This document shows, piece after piece, positions 17,648 through 27,172 of a stretch of 49,993 nucleotides of DNA (position 1 is its first letter; each line of letters begins with the position of its first letter). The stretch comes from Pseudoalteromonas sp. A601 (GTDB lineage Bacteria > Pseudomonadota > Gammaproteobacteria > Enterobacterales > Alteromonadaceae): positions 1 through 49,993 of the forward strand of contig NZ_MXQF01000034.1 of assembly GCF_002165575.1 (NCBI RefSeq). Direction: 5' to 3'. Made by a program: the position numbers and the translations under genes. The notes beneath the pieces are model-generated. The model was not told the origin of the DNA and searched no databases. It was given only the letters and a program-made list of their open reading frames with translations.

Positions 17648-18949
17648 GTGGATAATTCAGCAATTCAAATATTATGTGTAGACGATGACGAAATAGTGCT
17701 TCGCGCTTTATCACGGTTACTCAAAAGTCAGCATTACAGTGTTTTAACCTTCTCGGAGCCACTAACGGCACTAAAACAAGTTGAACAACACGAGTTTGCC
17801 GTCATTATTAGTGATATGCGTATGCCACTAATGAACGGCGCTGAATTTTTTCATCAAGCAAAAACTCTATCGCCTGACTCTCAACGAATTTTAGTTACTG
17901 GCTTTGCTGACATAGACACCACCCTAGACGCCATTAACAAAGGCCAAATACATGGCTTTATACAAAAACCTTGGCAAAATAACCTATTATTAAGCACAAT
18001 TAGTGACAGTGTCGAAAAGTACCAATTAAAAAAGCAAAATCAGCAACTGCAGCTAAAAGTAACCAAGCAGAACAAAGAACTAAAAGAGCTCAATAACTCT
18101 TTAGAGCAGCGTGTTGAAAAACGTACCAAACAAATAAAACAAGTACTTAAACAGTTAGAAATTGCTAATGCACATGAAATAAACGAGCATAGAAGCACTG
18201 TAGAGCTGCTATATAACTTTATTAATGCCAATCCCTACCTTGATGGCAATAAAGCACAGAATATTGCCAATACGTGTACCCAAATAGCTAAAGAATTGAA
18301 TCTACCAGATAAAAATGTCGAAATGGCTTCCATGGCAGGCTACTTAGCGCAAATTGGCTTATTAGCTATGGATCCTGAACTATATAAAAAATCAGTTCAT
18401 GAGCTAAATGAGCAACAAAGAAAAACATTTTACACTCATCCAAGTACCGCCCAGTTAATGCTCATGCCAGCGACCCACTTACACGATGTTTCAGAGGCAA
18501 TTTACCACCAATATGAGCACTACAATGGTAACGGTATTCCAAAAGGCATTAAAGGCAATGAGATCCCATTAAGTGCGATGATTTTGGCGATTTCACGTGA
18601 TTACTGGGATCACTATGAACACAGCAGTTTAGAACAGAACCAACGCCATCAATACGCGCTTGAGTGTGTAGCAAGATACAGCGGTAATTATTATCACCCT
18701 AGAATAGTTGCCGCGCTGCAGCAGTGCCATACCAATTTCATTAAGCAACAGGCTCAAGTAGGCTCAATGCAAATAATCAACGCGCAAAAACTTAAACCTA
18801 ATATGTTGCTAGGTCATGCACTGCATAGCCATGCTGGCATTATGCTACTACCCAAAGGACATAAGTTCAGCACTAAATCAATTGAGAAACTACAGCAATT
18901 AGAAGCTAAAAAACCGACCCCATTTAGGATCATGATCAAATCAATGTGA
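17648..18949 (+). CDS. Response regulator with degenerate HD-GYP output domain
   Basis: The start is a GTG with GGAGG 5 nt upstream (17638-17642), which decides it over the nearby out-of-frame ATG. The receiver (1-120) is intact: acidic pocket VDDDE, phosphoacceptor Asp56 in ISDMRMP, Lys in FIQKPW. A coiled coil follows (~125-180). The output domain (~185-360) aligns with HD-GYP c-di-GMP phosphodiesterases, but the metal-binding HD pair is replaced (AGYLAQIGLLAM where LLHDIGK is usual) and GYP reads GIP (HYNGNGIPKG). It is therefore unlikely to hydrolyse c-di-GMP and may act as a binding or scaffold domain. A further ~60 residues at the C terminus are unassigned. Divergent from the HDOD gene across a 110-bp promoter region. 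Confidence 0.85.
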   Translation: MDNSAIQILCVDDDEIVLRALSRLLKSQHYSVLTFSEPLTALKQVEQHEFAVIISDMRMPLMNGAEFFHQAKTLSPDSQRILVTGFADIDTTLDAINKGQIHGFIQKPWQNNLLLSTISDSVEKYQLKKQNQQLQLKVTKQNKELKELNNSLEQRVEKRTKQIKQVLKQLEIANAHEINEHRSTVELLYNFINANPYLDGNKAQNIANTCTQIAKELNLPDKNVEMASMAGYLAQIGLLAMDPELYKKSVHELNEQQRKTFYTHPSTAQLMLMPATHLHDVSEAIYHQYEHYNGNGIPKGIKGNEIPLSAMILAISRDYWDHYEHSSLEQNQRHQYALECVARYSGNYYHPRIVAALQQCHTNFIKQQAQVGSMQIINAQKLKPNMLLGHALHSHAGIMLLPKGHKFSTKSIEKLQQLEAKKPTPFRIMIKSM

Positions 18950-18956
18950 TTTAGTG

Positions 18957-18985
18957 ATCTTATTAAGCCTTTCATTCGTTATAAT
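18957..18985 (+). promoter_or_regulatory. Candidate promoter of hemH
   Basis: A perfect -10 TATAAT at 18980-18985 lies 62 nt before the GTG start; the -35 (ATCTTA, 18957-18962, 17-nt spacer) is weak. Confidence 0.4.
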
Positions 18986-19047
18986 ACCCTTATAAAATTA
19001 AAGGAATTTATTCCTAATTGACTCAATTTTGCTTGAAGGAGCAGTGC

Positions 19048-20067
19048 GTGTCACTATTTTCAGCTATTACAGATAACCCACATGATGGGCGTTTTAACCA
19101 AAAAACAGGCATTCTGTTGACCAACTTAGGCAGCCCAGACGCGCCTACTGCAAGTGCCCTGCGTACATATTTACGTGAGTTTTTATCTGATCCACGTATT
19201 GTTGAAATACCACGCCTAGTTTGGATGGTTATTCTGCACGGTATTATTTTACGTGTAAGACCAAAGCGCTCAGCTAAACTTTATAAAAGTATTTGGACTG
19301 AAAATGGCTCGCCATTAACCCATATCACTTCCCTGCAACGAGACAAACTTGACGCATTTATTAAAAGCCAGGGCTATACCGACACCGAAGTTGTCATGGC
19401 AATGCGTTATGGCAACCCATCGATTGAAGCTGGTTTAGAGCAGTTAAGAGACAAAGGCCTTACCCGTATTGTGATCATGCCCTTGTACCCACAATACTCA
19501 AGCCCCACCACAGGCTCAACTTTTGATGCTGTATCAAAAGTACTACGTAAATGGCGCTGGGTACCTGAACTGCATTTTATTAATGGTTACCACAAAAATG
19601 AGTTATACATTGAATCATTAGCCAATAGCATAAGTGAAGACTTACAAACAAACGGAACCCCGCAAAAACTTGTTTTTTCATATCATGGTATGCCAAAACG
19701 TTTTTTGGAAAGTGGTGATCCCTATTATTGTTTATGTATGCAAACCACTCGGCTTGTAGTCGAAAAACTAGGCCTTAATAAAGATTTAGTTATCAGCACC
19801 TTTCAAAGTCGTTTTGGTAAAGCTGAATGGCTAAAGCCCTATACTGACGCAACACTTGAAGCTCTACCAAGCGAAGGTATTAAAGATATTGCAATAATCA
19901 GCCCAGCCTTCAGCGCCGATTGTTTAGAAACACTTGAGGAGCTCGAAAGTGAAAACCGCGAAATATTCGAACATGCCGGCGGCGAAAAGTACCGTTACAT
20001 TGCAGCATTAAATGACCGAGACGATCATATAAGTGCCATCTTCAATGTTATAAAACCAATGCTCTAA
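19048..20067 (+). CDS. hemH: Ferrochelatase
   Basis: A 339-residue protein from a GTG at 19048, chosen because AAGGAG lies 6 nt upstream; an in-frame TTG at 19018 has no ribosome site. It opens with GILLTNLGSPDAPT, the family signature near the N terminus. The catalytic His is in FSYHGMPKRFLESGDPY and the conserved acidic side is in CLETLEELESENREIFE. The enzyme inserts Fe2+ into protoporphyrin IX in the last step of haem synthesis, at the inner face of the cytoplasmic membrane. It converges with arfB: the stop codons overlap by 3 nt. A Fur-controlled azurin and a putative haem-demetallation operon lie in the same window, but there is no sign of joint control. Confidence 0.95.
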   Translation: MSLFSAITDNPHDGRFNQKTGILLTNLGSPDAPTASALRTYLREFLSDPRIVEIPRLVWMVILHGIILRVRPKRSAKLYKSIWTENGSPLTHITSLQRDKLDAFIKSQGYTDTEVVMAMRYGNPSIEAGLEQLRDKGLTRIVIMPLYPQYSSPTTGSTFDAVSKVLRKWRWVPELHFINGYHKNELYIESLANSISEDLQTNGTPQKLVFSYHGMPKRFLESGDPYYCLCMQTTRLVVEKLGLNKDLVISTFQSRFGKAEWLKPYTDATLEALPSEGIKDIAIISPAFSADCLETLEELESENREIFEHAGGEKYRYIAALNDRDDHISAIFNVIKPML

Positions 20068-20477
20068 AGTTTTATATTCCCGCGCAGCGCTTTGGTTTGA
20101 CCATGTTTGGTTTTTTTATCCATGCGCTTGCGCTGAGAGCTGCGACTAGGCTTGGTTGCACGCCGCGATTTTTGTACCTTTGTTGCACCAACAATCAACT
20201 CCTTCAAGCGTCCTAAAGCATCTTCTCTATTGAGTTCTTGCGTTCGGTGGCTTTGAGCTTTTAATACAATAACACCGTCTTTAGTTATTCGGCTGTCATT
20301 GAGATTTAACAAGCGTTGTTTGTAGAAGTCTGGTAGTTTAGAGCGCTTAATATCAAAACGAAGATGGATCGCACTAGCCACTTTATTAACGTTTTGTCCA
20401 CCAGCACCTTGGGAACGAATAGCGGTTAATTCGACTTCCCATTCATCGATAGTTACGGTATTTGAAATAATTAACAT
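20064..20477 (-). CDS. arfB: Peptidyl-tRNA hydrolase ArfB (YaeJ), alternative ribosome rescue
   Basis: A 137-residue protein with the catalytic GGQ motif in RSQGAGGQNVNK (GGQ at residues 26-28) and the long basic C-terminal tail (RKRMDKKTKHGQTKA) that enters the empty mRNA channel. It releases the nascent chain from stalled ribosomes without a stop codon or release factor. Length and layout match E. coli YaeJ (140 residues). The tail is complete. It converges with hemH with a 3-nt overlap of the stop codons and shows no terminator between them. The ATG has only a weak ribosome site. Confidence 0.93.
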   Translation of the reverse strand: MLIISNTVTIDEWEVELTAIRSQGAGGQNVNKVASAIHLRFDIKRSKLPDFYKQRLLNLNDSRITKDGVIVLKAQSHRTQELNREDALGRLKELIVGATKVQKSRRATKPSRSSQRKRMDKKTKHGQTKALRGNIKL

Positions 20478-20599
20478 TAGGTTCAGCTAGTTTTGTCAAA
20501 ATTAGATTGTAACATTTGTTATTAAATCAGCCTATGCATTGGCAAATTATTGATTTTTACACTTCAATTTAACAGAAATATTTAATAAGGAATTTCAAC

Positions 20600-21154
20600 A
20601 TGAAAAAATTACTAGCTGCAATCGGGTTAATAGCAATGAGTTTTTCGAGCTTTGCACAGGATATTACTGAAAATGATCTACAAAGTTACATCAAAGCACT
20701 CCCAGCTGTTGTTGACTGGTCACAAAACCAAGACGCATTAAATAGCCTTGATTTAGGTAATATGCTAGGTGGCTCAGAAGCAGGGTCAGGTGCGATGGCA
20801 CTAAGCGCGCTAGGTATGATCAAAGATAACGATTTATACAAAGAGTTTGCAGCGCTTACCAATCAATATGGATTCACACCTGAGCAGCTAATCTCTGTGG
20901 GCTCTGAAGTGTCAATGGCTTACCTTGAAAACATCAAAGGTAATTTATCGCCAGAAAATAAAGAAAAAGTGAACCAACTTATGGGCGGCTTACAAAGTAT
21001 GAGCGGCTCTAAAGATAAAAGCGCAGCGTCTATGATTGGCAGTTTAGGTAATACAGCAAATGCTGCTGATGCGCCTCAAGTAAGTTCAAACAACTTAGAA
21101 CTTGTACAAGAATACATGCCACAGCTACAAAAGCTGTTTTCAATGGTGCAATAA
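20600..21154 (+). CDS. Small secreted protein of unknown function
   Basis: A 184-residue protein with a clear signal peptide (MKKLLAAIGLIAMSFSSFA, cut before QDITEND). The mature part is mostly helical and rich in Ala, Ser, Gly and Met, without cysteines. A sequence of short helices (LQSYIKALPAVVDW, VQEYMPQLQKLFSMV) flanks a central Gly/Ser-rich region. I do not recognise a named family. A ribosome site AAGGA precedes the start, and a good terminator follows at 21174-21198, so it is a monocistronic gene. Probably periplasmic. Confidence 0.8.
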   Translation: MKKLLAAIGLIAMSFSSFAQDITENDLQSYIKALPAVVDWSQNQDALNSLDLGNMLGGSEAGSGAMALSALGMIKDNDLYKEFAALTNQYGFTPEQLISVGSEVSMAYLENIKGNLSPENKEKVNQLMGGLQSMSGSKDKSAASMIGSLGNTANAADAPQVSSNNLELVQEYMPQLQKLFSMVQ

Positions 21155-21173
21155 TTTAAAATCACACTTATTA

Positions 21174-21198
21174 AAAGCGACTTTCGGGTCGCTTTTTT
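21174..21198 (+). terminator. Rho-independent terminator
   Basis: AAAGCGAC (21174-21181), loop TTTCGG, GTCGCTTT, then a T-run. It lies 20 nt after the stop of the secreted protein gene. Confidence 0.88.
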
Positions 21199-21259
21199 AT
21201 TGCTTGTTATAAACACCTCTTTATACTAAAGCCATTGTGGTACTAACTTTAGCCGTTTT

Positions 21260-24200
21260 ATGTCATTGAATACCCTGCCAAGAGTCCAAACTCAAGATCA
21301 ACAAAAACAACTCTGCGTGCTACTGGCACAGCTTTTGAGTGCATCATCATATGGCTATCAAAACTCAACACAGCAAATAGCACAGCGAATTTATCGCCAC
21401 CTAAAACCTGGCTACTCATTCTCAAAATCAGATGTAACTAGTTACACTGAGCAATTGGAACAGATGGATTTACTGTACAAGCTCCCTTACGGCCCACACT
21501 ATAAAGTATCCGTTGATGCGGTTAGTTATATAGTTATCAACTTACTTGAACAGCTCAAAGACTTAATTCGCCCAATTTTGATTGAAATTAGCAACGTCTA
21601 CCATCAACAAGACCGAGCGCTTAATTTTATTACCGTATTGCTGCATCACTACGACAATGCTGATAGAGGTTTTGCTAACAGACCAATCAATGCAAGCCAA
21701 GAGTTAGACGACCATTTTTTAAATTTAATTGCTCAATCACTCTACGCACAACAACTTTGGCAAGTACTCCCTAAGCAGTGGCAACAAGAGTGCCTAACAT
21801 ATTTTATTCGTGGTCAATTTTTTAATTTAACAGTCCAGCCCGGGTGGCCTGAGTTAGTAAAATCATCGCCTTTGCTTGAGCGTGACTTTCGGCTTTATTA
21901 CAATGAAAACTTGGGTGTTTTATTACAAAAGAACAAGTTTGATCAGTTACTTAAAGATAAAACCGACTGGCTGCTCGGCTACTTTTTAGAAGCGAATAAT
22001 ACCGCGATAGGTGGCAGCTGCCCTGATATTGCCATTATGCAATACAAAAGCGCACTGACTCGCTTTAGAAAGGTATTTGGTAAAGGTCGTTATCCAAGCG
22101 AAATCACCGGTTTATTGTATACGTTAAGCTTATTTACGAGCGGCGAACCTGCCGACGTTAAGCAACTCGAAACATGTAAAAAGTGGTACCACAAACATTT
22201 GGGCGAGCACAGTTATACTAGTATCGCACTCGATTACTTACTCGATAGTGACCCAATAGCGCAGTTTCAAAGCCACCGCCTAGCTAAACGACTTGAACAC
22301 TTAATTGCTAACCCGAGCGCCATTGCTGCGTTATTTTGCTTTTTAATTGCACTGGTGAAGTACGCAGAAGATGCACAAATTAATGAGTTGAGATCGCAAC
22401 CAACATTGCTTAAGCAATTGCTCGACGCCACCGCACTTCATCAACATTGGCTTGGTGAACAATGTATGCACTTAGCGAACTGGTTAAATGATGATACTCC
22501 ATTGCCTGCTACAGGTATTTTACAGCACTTTGAACGCGTACCGCAGTGGCAACGTTGGCTCGAAGAGGTAAGTCAAATAGAGCAGCCACAAACATCTCAG
22601 CGGGTGATTTGGCAACTTGATACCACCCATCTCGACCTGCCGTTAATACAAGCAAAAGTGCAACAACTCAATGCCAAAGGTGAATGGACTAAAGGCCGTA
22701 AGGTTGCCGTACATGACCTAGATGCAAGCCAATATAAAACGGCGCTAACAGCAGCCGATAAAAGCCTCGTGCAGGTTCTTTATAATCACGCAGGGTTTGG
22801 CTATAAAGAGGTTCAAGCAACGGCAGCTGTATTGCATTCGTTAATCGACTATCCCAATTTAGAAGATCACCGAGGCGAGCCACTCACCATAATAAAAGGT
22901 GAGTTTGTCATTGAAATAGCAAAAAATAAAAACGACTGCTACAAGCTAGTATTACAACCCAGTATTGATGATTTTGACGGTGACTTTTTACTCACTCACA
23001 GCCATGGTAATACGTATCAAGTATTTGCTGTTGATGAAAAACAACGAAAATTACAACACTTATTTGATCAACAACCCAATAACCTTACACAAGAGCGACT
23101 ACCACAGCTCAATGCGGCACTAAAAACGTTAGCAAACGAGCACCACATAAGTAGCCAACGCAGCGAATTTGCCGAGGTAAATAACGTACGCCTAGGCGAC
23201 TTTGAATTTAGTGCCGTGATCAAACTGACTCAACTAGGTATTGACGTTAACTTTTATGTCATGCCCTACACGATAGATGGCCCATGGTTAGAGCCCGGTG
23301 AAGGTGCAACCAACTTAGTCTATAACGACGACACTGATAGTAACAGTGTTGTGATTAAACGCGATCTAAAAGCTGAAACCCGCCATTTTAAAAAATTACT
23401 AAAAAAGCTCAATGGTGTATTTGTAGATAAAAATCATCAGCTCAACTCATCGCTGCAACAATTTTTTATCCCACCAGATATAAGCCAAGCAATTGAAACA
23501 CTCGAAGAGGCAAACAAAAACAAAGCGCTCATACTAAGCTGGGACGAAAACAGCCAAGGAATGAAGCTTGCGAGCAGTAAACACCTGTCACTAAGCTTAA
23601 ACGACGATAATGACTGGCTAAGTATCAGCGGTGATATTTCCCTGCCAAGTGGCGATATTTATGCACTGCAAACCCTACTAAAAGCCCCACGCCGTGGCAG
23701 TATTATAAGTTTAGATGACGATAAATCGTTAATTCTAGATCAACGTTTAACTAACTTACTTAACCGCCTTGAAGGCATGCAACAAGATAGTGAAGAGTCT
23801 GAGCAATTGCGGATAGCCAATGCTCGGGCTTTGCCGCTTTATCAAACGGTTGCTGATTTGGGCGATGTGACCTTTGGCGAAAGCTGGCAACAACGCCTAG
23901 CCAAATTTAACCAAACTATAGAGCCGACCATCCCTGCTCATTTAGTCAATACACTACGTGACTATCAAATTGTCGGGGTTAAATGGTTAATGCAATTAGC
24001 AAATTGGGGCCTAAACGCCTGTTTAGCTGATGACATGGGGCTCGGTAAAACCCTGCAAACGCTCACTGCATTACAAATTCGTAGCAGCCTAGGTGCTAGC
24101 CTTGTTATTGCACCAAAATCGGTATGTCATAACTGGGCCATTGAAGCACAACGCTTTGCCCCTACATTAAATATAAAAACCATTGATAACGCCGGTATGT

Positions 24201-25306
24201 GCGATGAAATACTTAACTCAGCAACAGCCAATGATTTAGTTATTGTTAGCTATGGCCTGCTACCTTTAATTGGTGAGCAATTAGCGAGTCACGAATTTGC
24301 AAATATTGTGCTCGATGAAGCACAAGCCATTAAAAATCCACTGAGCTTAAGAGCCAAAGCCGCCTTTGCCCTAAATGGTCAGTTTAAAGTTGCGCTTTCT
24401 GGCACCCCGATTGAAAATCACTTAGGGGAATTGTGGAGCCTGTTTAACTTTTTAATGCCCGGCTTTTTACACACCTTACCGGTATTTAAAAAGCGCTTTG
24501 GTAATGCCGATAAAAACCAGCAACAGGCCGATACCTTAAAAACATTAATCGCCCCATTTATTCTGCGCCGTAATAAACAAACGGTACTCACTGAATTACC
24601 TGAAAAAACCGAAATAAACCTGACCTTTGCGCTTAGTGATAAAGAGCAAGCCTTATACCAAGCAACTCGCTTAAATGCACTTGAGCAGGCCAATCAAGAA
24701 GACAGCCAATACATCACCATTTTGGCATCACTAACCAAACTACGCCGCGCATGTATTGCCCCACAGCTGTTACTTGAAAACAGTAAAATGCCCTCAAGTA
24801 AACTTGATACCGCAGAGGCAATTATCGAAGAGCTGCTAGAGAATAATCACCAAGCGCTTATTTTTAGTCAGTTTGTCGATGTGTTAAAACTGGTAGAACA
24901 ACGCTTGCAAAAACGCGGCATTGATTACTGTTATCTCGATGGCAGCATGAGCACCAACAAGCGTAAGCAGCAAGTTGAAAAGTTTCAAGCAGGTGATGCG
25001 CCGCTATTTCTAATTAGCTTAAAAGCTGGCGGAACGGGCCTAAACTTAACCGCTGCAGATTACGTATTACACCTAGATCCATGGTGGAACCCTGCTGTTG
25101 AGCAACAAGCCTCAGACAGAGCGCACCGTTTAGGGCAAACGCGCCCCGTTACTGTATATCGACTGATCGCACAAAACACCATAGAAGAAAAGATTCTGCA
25201 ATTACACGAGCACAAACAAGCGCTGGCCGATAAAGTACTCTCTGGCAGTGGAGATGCAGGGCAATTGTCAAAAGACCAACTACTTGCGTTATTACAGCAT
25301 CAATAA
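21260..25306 (+). CDS. SNF2-family DEAD/DEAH ATPase (Swi2/Snf2-like helicase)
   Basis: A 1348-residue protein. The C-terminal ~480 residues are a complete SNF2 engine: Walker A in LADDMGLGKTLQTL (~924-931), DEAH-type box VLDEAQAIKN (~1018), ALSGTPIEN, then the helicase C lobe with FSQFVDVL, SLKAGGTGLNLTAADYV and DRAHRLGQ. The N-terminal ~880 residues are unassigned helical and beta sequence; no SWIM zinc finger (CxCx..CxH) is visible, unlike many bacterial SNF2 proteins of this size. Such enzymes translocate on duplex DNA and remodel protein-DNA or RNA polymerase complexes. No other DNA-metabolism gene lies next to it; the PhyH-like gene converges 15 nt downstream. Confidence 0.9.
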   Translation: MSLNTLPRVQTQDQQKQLCVLLAQLLSASSYGYQNSTQQIAQRIYRHLKPGYSFSKSDVTSYTEQLEQMDLLYKLPYGPHYKVSVDAVSYIVINLLEQLKDLIRPILIEISNVYHQQDRALNFITVLLHHYDNADRGFANRPINASQELDDHFLNLIAQSLYAQQLWQVLPKQWQQECLTYFIRGQFFNLTVQPGWPELVKSSPLLERDFRLYYNENLGVLLQKNKFDQLLKDKTDWLLGYFLEANNTAIGGSCPDIAIMQYKSALTRFRKVFGKGRYPSEITGLLYTLSLFTSGEPADVKQLETCKKWYHKHLGEHSYTSIALDYLLDSDPIAQFQSHRLAKRLEHLIANPSAIAALFCFLIALVKYAEDAQINELRSQPTLLKQLLDATALHQHWLGEQCMHLANWLNDDTPLPATGILQHFERVPQWQRWLEEVSQIEQPQTSQRVIWQLDTTHLDLPLIQAKVQQLNAKGEWTKGRKVAVHDLDASQYKTALTAADKSLVQVLYNHAGFGYKEVQATAAVLHSLIDYPNLEDHRGEPLTIIKGEFVIEIAKNKNDCYKLVLQPSIDDFDGDFLLTHSHGNTYQVFAVDEKQRKLQHLFDQQPNNLTQERLPQLNAALKTLANEHHISSQRSEFAEVNNVRLGDFEFSAVIKLTQLGIDVNFYVMPYTIDGPWLEPGEGATNLVYNDDTDSNSVVIKRDLKAETRHFKKLLKKLNGVFVDKNHQLNSSLQQFFIPPDISQAIETLEEANKNKALILSWDENSQGMKLASSKHLSLSLNDDNDWLSISGDISLPSGDIYALQTLLKAPRRGSIISLDDDKSLILDQRLTNLLNRLEGMQQDSEESEQLRIANARALPLYQTVADLGDVTFGESWQQRLAKFNQTIEPTIPAHLVNTLRDYQIVGVKWLMQLANWGLNACLADDMGLGKTLQTLTALQIRSSLGASLVIAPKSVCHNWAIEAQRFAPTLNIKTIDNAGMCDEILNSATANDLVIVSYGLLPLIGEQLASHEFANIVLDEAQAIKNPLSLRAKAAFALNGQFKVALSGTPIENHLGELWSLFNFLMPGFLHTLPVFKKRFGNADKNQQQADTLKTLIAPFILRRNKQTVLTELPEKTEINLTFALSDKEQALYQATRLNALEQANQEDSQYITILASLTKLRRACIAPQLLLENSKMPSSKLDTAEAIIEELLENNHQALIFSQFVDVLKLVEQRLQKRGIDYCYLDGSMSTNKRKQQVEKFQAGDAPLFLISLKAGGTGLNLTAADYVLHLDPWWNPAVEQQASDRAHRLGQTRPVTVYRLIAQNTIEEKILQLHEHKQALADKVLSGSGDAGQLSKDQLLALLQHQ

Positions 25307-25321
25307 CCGTGAAAAAAGGCT

Positions 25322-26074
25322 TTATTGATGCTCAAGCGTTGTCTTAAACGCAATGGGATCTTCTAAACTTGCCATCATCGTTGGCGTTGGTAGGCAAGTT
25401 TTTTGCACAAAATGCAGTACTTCGGGCTGCGGATCAGAAAATAAAATATCAAGTGCTAAACGCTCTTTGCCATATAAGCCACGGTGAATCATATTAGCCG
25501 AAAAAATAAGTAAGTCACCGGCTTTCATTGCGATCTTATGGCCCGACGCTAAATCGTCACTCGGCTTATGCGGCTCACACGCTAAACGAGTATCTAACTC
25601 AACTTGTGTATCCCAGCGTCGGTGAGTTCCTGGTACTAGCTCTATTCCAGGTTCATCTTCAAGAGCAACACGACAATGCAACACCTCTGGGCCTGTTAAC
25701 GCCGCTTGTTGTTCGCTTAAATCTAAATGATATTGCATATCACGGTGCCAATAATTAGCCTGTTTTGGGTTCACTGGATTAAAAAATAACTGCGTATTAA
25801 TAAACGCCGTGCCAGATAAAATAGAATCAACTTGAGCCATTAATTTATGGCTAGCAATAAACTTAAAAAGCACTAAGCGCTGAGCATCATCTAAATACGT
25901 ATTGGCCGTCAAATAAGCGCTATTCACCGCTTTACTGTTATAAAGCTGCTGATTATCGGCTATCCATTGCTGATGAAAACAATCTATGACTTCACGTATT
26001 TGGCAAAGCTCCGCAGCACTATAAAACTCCGGCACATGAAAATAACCGGTTTGCTCAAACTGTGTGTTGATCAT
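25322..26074 (-). CDS. Phytanoyl-CoA dioxygenase (PhyH) family oxygenase
   Basis: A 250-residue protein; the ATG at 26074 is used, the TTG one codon earlier is not needed. The Fe(II)/2-oxoglutarate facial triad is visible: His and Asp in YWHRDMQYH, distal His in ANMIHRGLYGKERLALD with the Arg that binds 2-oxoglutarate a few residues on. The substrate cannot be told from sequence; members hydroxylate lipids, amino acids, ectoine and others. The start lies 3 nt after the stop of the UDG-like gene, so it is transcribed with the UDG-like and VOC genes. Confidence 0.82.
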   Translation of the reverse strand: MINTQFEQTGYFHVPEFYSAAELCQIREVIDCFHQQWIADNQQLYNSKAVNSAYLTANTYLDDAQRLVLFKFIASHKLMAQVDSILSGTAFINTQLFFNPVNPKQANYWHRDMQYHLDLSEQQAALTGPEVLHCRVALEDEPGIELVPGTHRRWDTQVELDTRLACEPHKPSDDLASGHKIAMKAGDLLIFSANMIHRGLYGKERLALDILFSDPQPEVLHFVQKTCLPTPTMMASLEDPIAFKTTLEHQ

Positions 26075-26077
26075 CAA

Positions 26078-26668
26078 TTACTTTTCCTCATCGGCTAATA
26101 CAATCGCAATCCGCTGCGCTAATGCTGGTAGTACATCAGACTCAAACCAGGGGTTTTTACTCAACCAAATATTATTACGCGGGCTTGGATGAGGTAGTGG
26201 AAGTATAGCAGGCCAGTAGTCACGCCACGATTTTACTAACTCAGTTAACGGCTTATTTTTACTTTGTGGTATATGGTACGCCTGTGCATATTTGCCTAAC
26301 ACTATCGTTAACTCTATGTTTGGCAATGCATTTAATAACTGTTTTCGCCACGCTGGGGCACACTCTTTACGCGGTGGTAAATCACCTGATTTACCTTTGC
26401 CGGGGTAGCAAAAGCCCATGGGTAAAATAGCTATTTTGCGCTCATCGTAAAATACTTGCTCAGTTAAACCTAACCAGTCTCGCAGCCGCTTACCGCTGGC
26501 ATCATCAAACGGTTTACCACTTTGATGAACCTTCAGCCCGGGTGCTTGCCCTGCAATTAAAATGCGAGCATTGGGGTTAAACTGAATAACCGGGCGGGCT
26601 CCTAAAGGTAAATGTGGCTCACAGATCACACATTTACTAACTTGCTGTGCTAAATCATACTGATTCAC
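26078..26668 (-). CDS. Uracil-DNA glycosylase superfamily protein
   Basis: About 196 residues. The fold signatures are present: a CxxC pair (KCVICEPHLPLG) that in this family binds metal or Fe-S only if further Cys are present, motif 1 ILIAGQAPGLKVH, MGFCYPGKGKSGDLPP, and motif 3 PLPHPSPRNN. These match the family-4-like UDG branch often annotated 'uracil-DNA glycosylase family protein', for which a repair role is presumed rather than shown. The start is uncertain: a GTG at 26668 fits the homologous start and overlaps the VOC gene by 14 nt; the ATG at 26707 would overlap it by 53 nt and has no ribosome site. Confidence 0.8.
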   Translation of the reverse strand: MNQYDLAQQVSKCVICEPHLPLGARPVIQFNPNARILIAGQAPGLKVHQSGKPFDDASGKRLRDWLGLTEQVFYDERKIAILPMGFCYPGKGKSGDLPPRKECAPAWRKQLLNALPNIELTIVLGKYAQAYHIPQSKNKPLTELVKSWRDYWPAILPLPHPSPRNNIWLSKNPWFESDVLPALAQRIAIVLADEEK

Positions 26669-27029
26669 TATTTTGCCCAATTCGCCACAATACTCCCGAT
26701 GGGTCATAAATTACAAAATCGGTCATATTCCAAGGCTGTACGCAGGGCTCACTCAGTTCTACTTGGTATTTATCTGCCAACCCCTGCACGGTTAAATGTT
26801 GATGCCAAGCAGTCACATCTTCAACTAAAAGGTGCATCATAAAATTATCAGCGTGTGCTTTGTTATAAAAGTTTTGTAATAAAAAACTACAATCACCATG
26901 ATAAAAGTAAGCCATATCAGCACTTTGCCAGGCTAGCTCAAAACCCATATCAGTATAAAACTCACAACTGAGCACAAAGTCTTTTGCTGGCACAAATGCT
27001 TTTATTTCTTCACATGTTAAATTGGCCAA
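26655..27029 (-). CDS. VOC (glyoxalase/bleomycin-resistance fold) protein
   Basis: A 124-residue protein with a single VOC unit: FVPAKDFVLSCEFYTDMGF at the N terminus, FLLQNFYNK and MMHLLVEDV in the middle, FVIYDPSGVLWRIGQN at the end. The start is a TTG with GAGG 6 nt upstream. Members are dioxygenases, isomerases or binding proteins; metal ligands are not obvious here, so it may be a non-catalytic binder. It is the first gene of a run with the UDG-like and PhyH-like genes. Confidence 0.75.
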   Translation of the reverse strand: MANLTCEEIKAFVPAKDFVLSCEFYTDMGFELAWQSADMAYFYHGDCSFLLQNFYNKAHADNFMMHLLVEDVTAWHQHLTVQGLADKYQVELSEPCVQPWNMTDFVIYDPSGVLWRIGQNSESV

Positions 27030-27172
27030 TCAACGCCTCGTCTTAGTTAGTAAAATAATGATCTAATAAACATCAAATCGAATGATTAATTAAATGTGTT
27101 CAGATCTCACAACGAACTCATTGTCTCTAAGCTCACATCAATCTAGCTCCCTTTCCAAGCCTAGCTTATTTT

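Noticed and set aside
17646..17650. ATG at 17646 as start of the response regulator
   Set aside because: It is out of frame with the receiver domain; the GTG at 17648 is in frame and well spaced from GGAGG.
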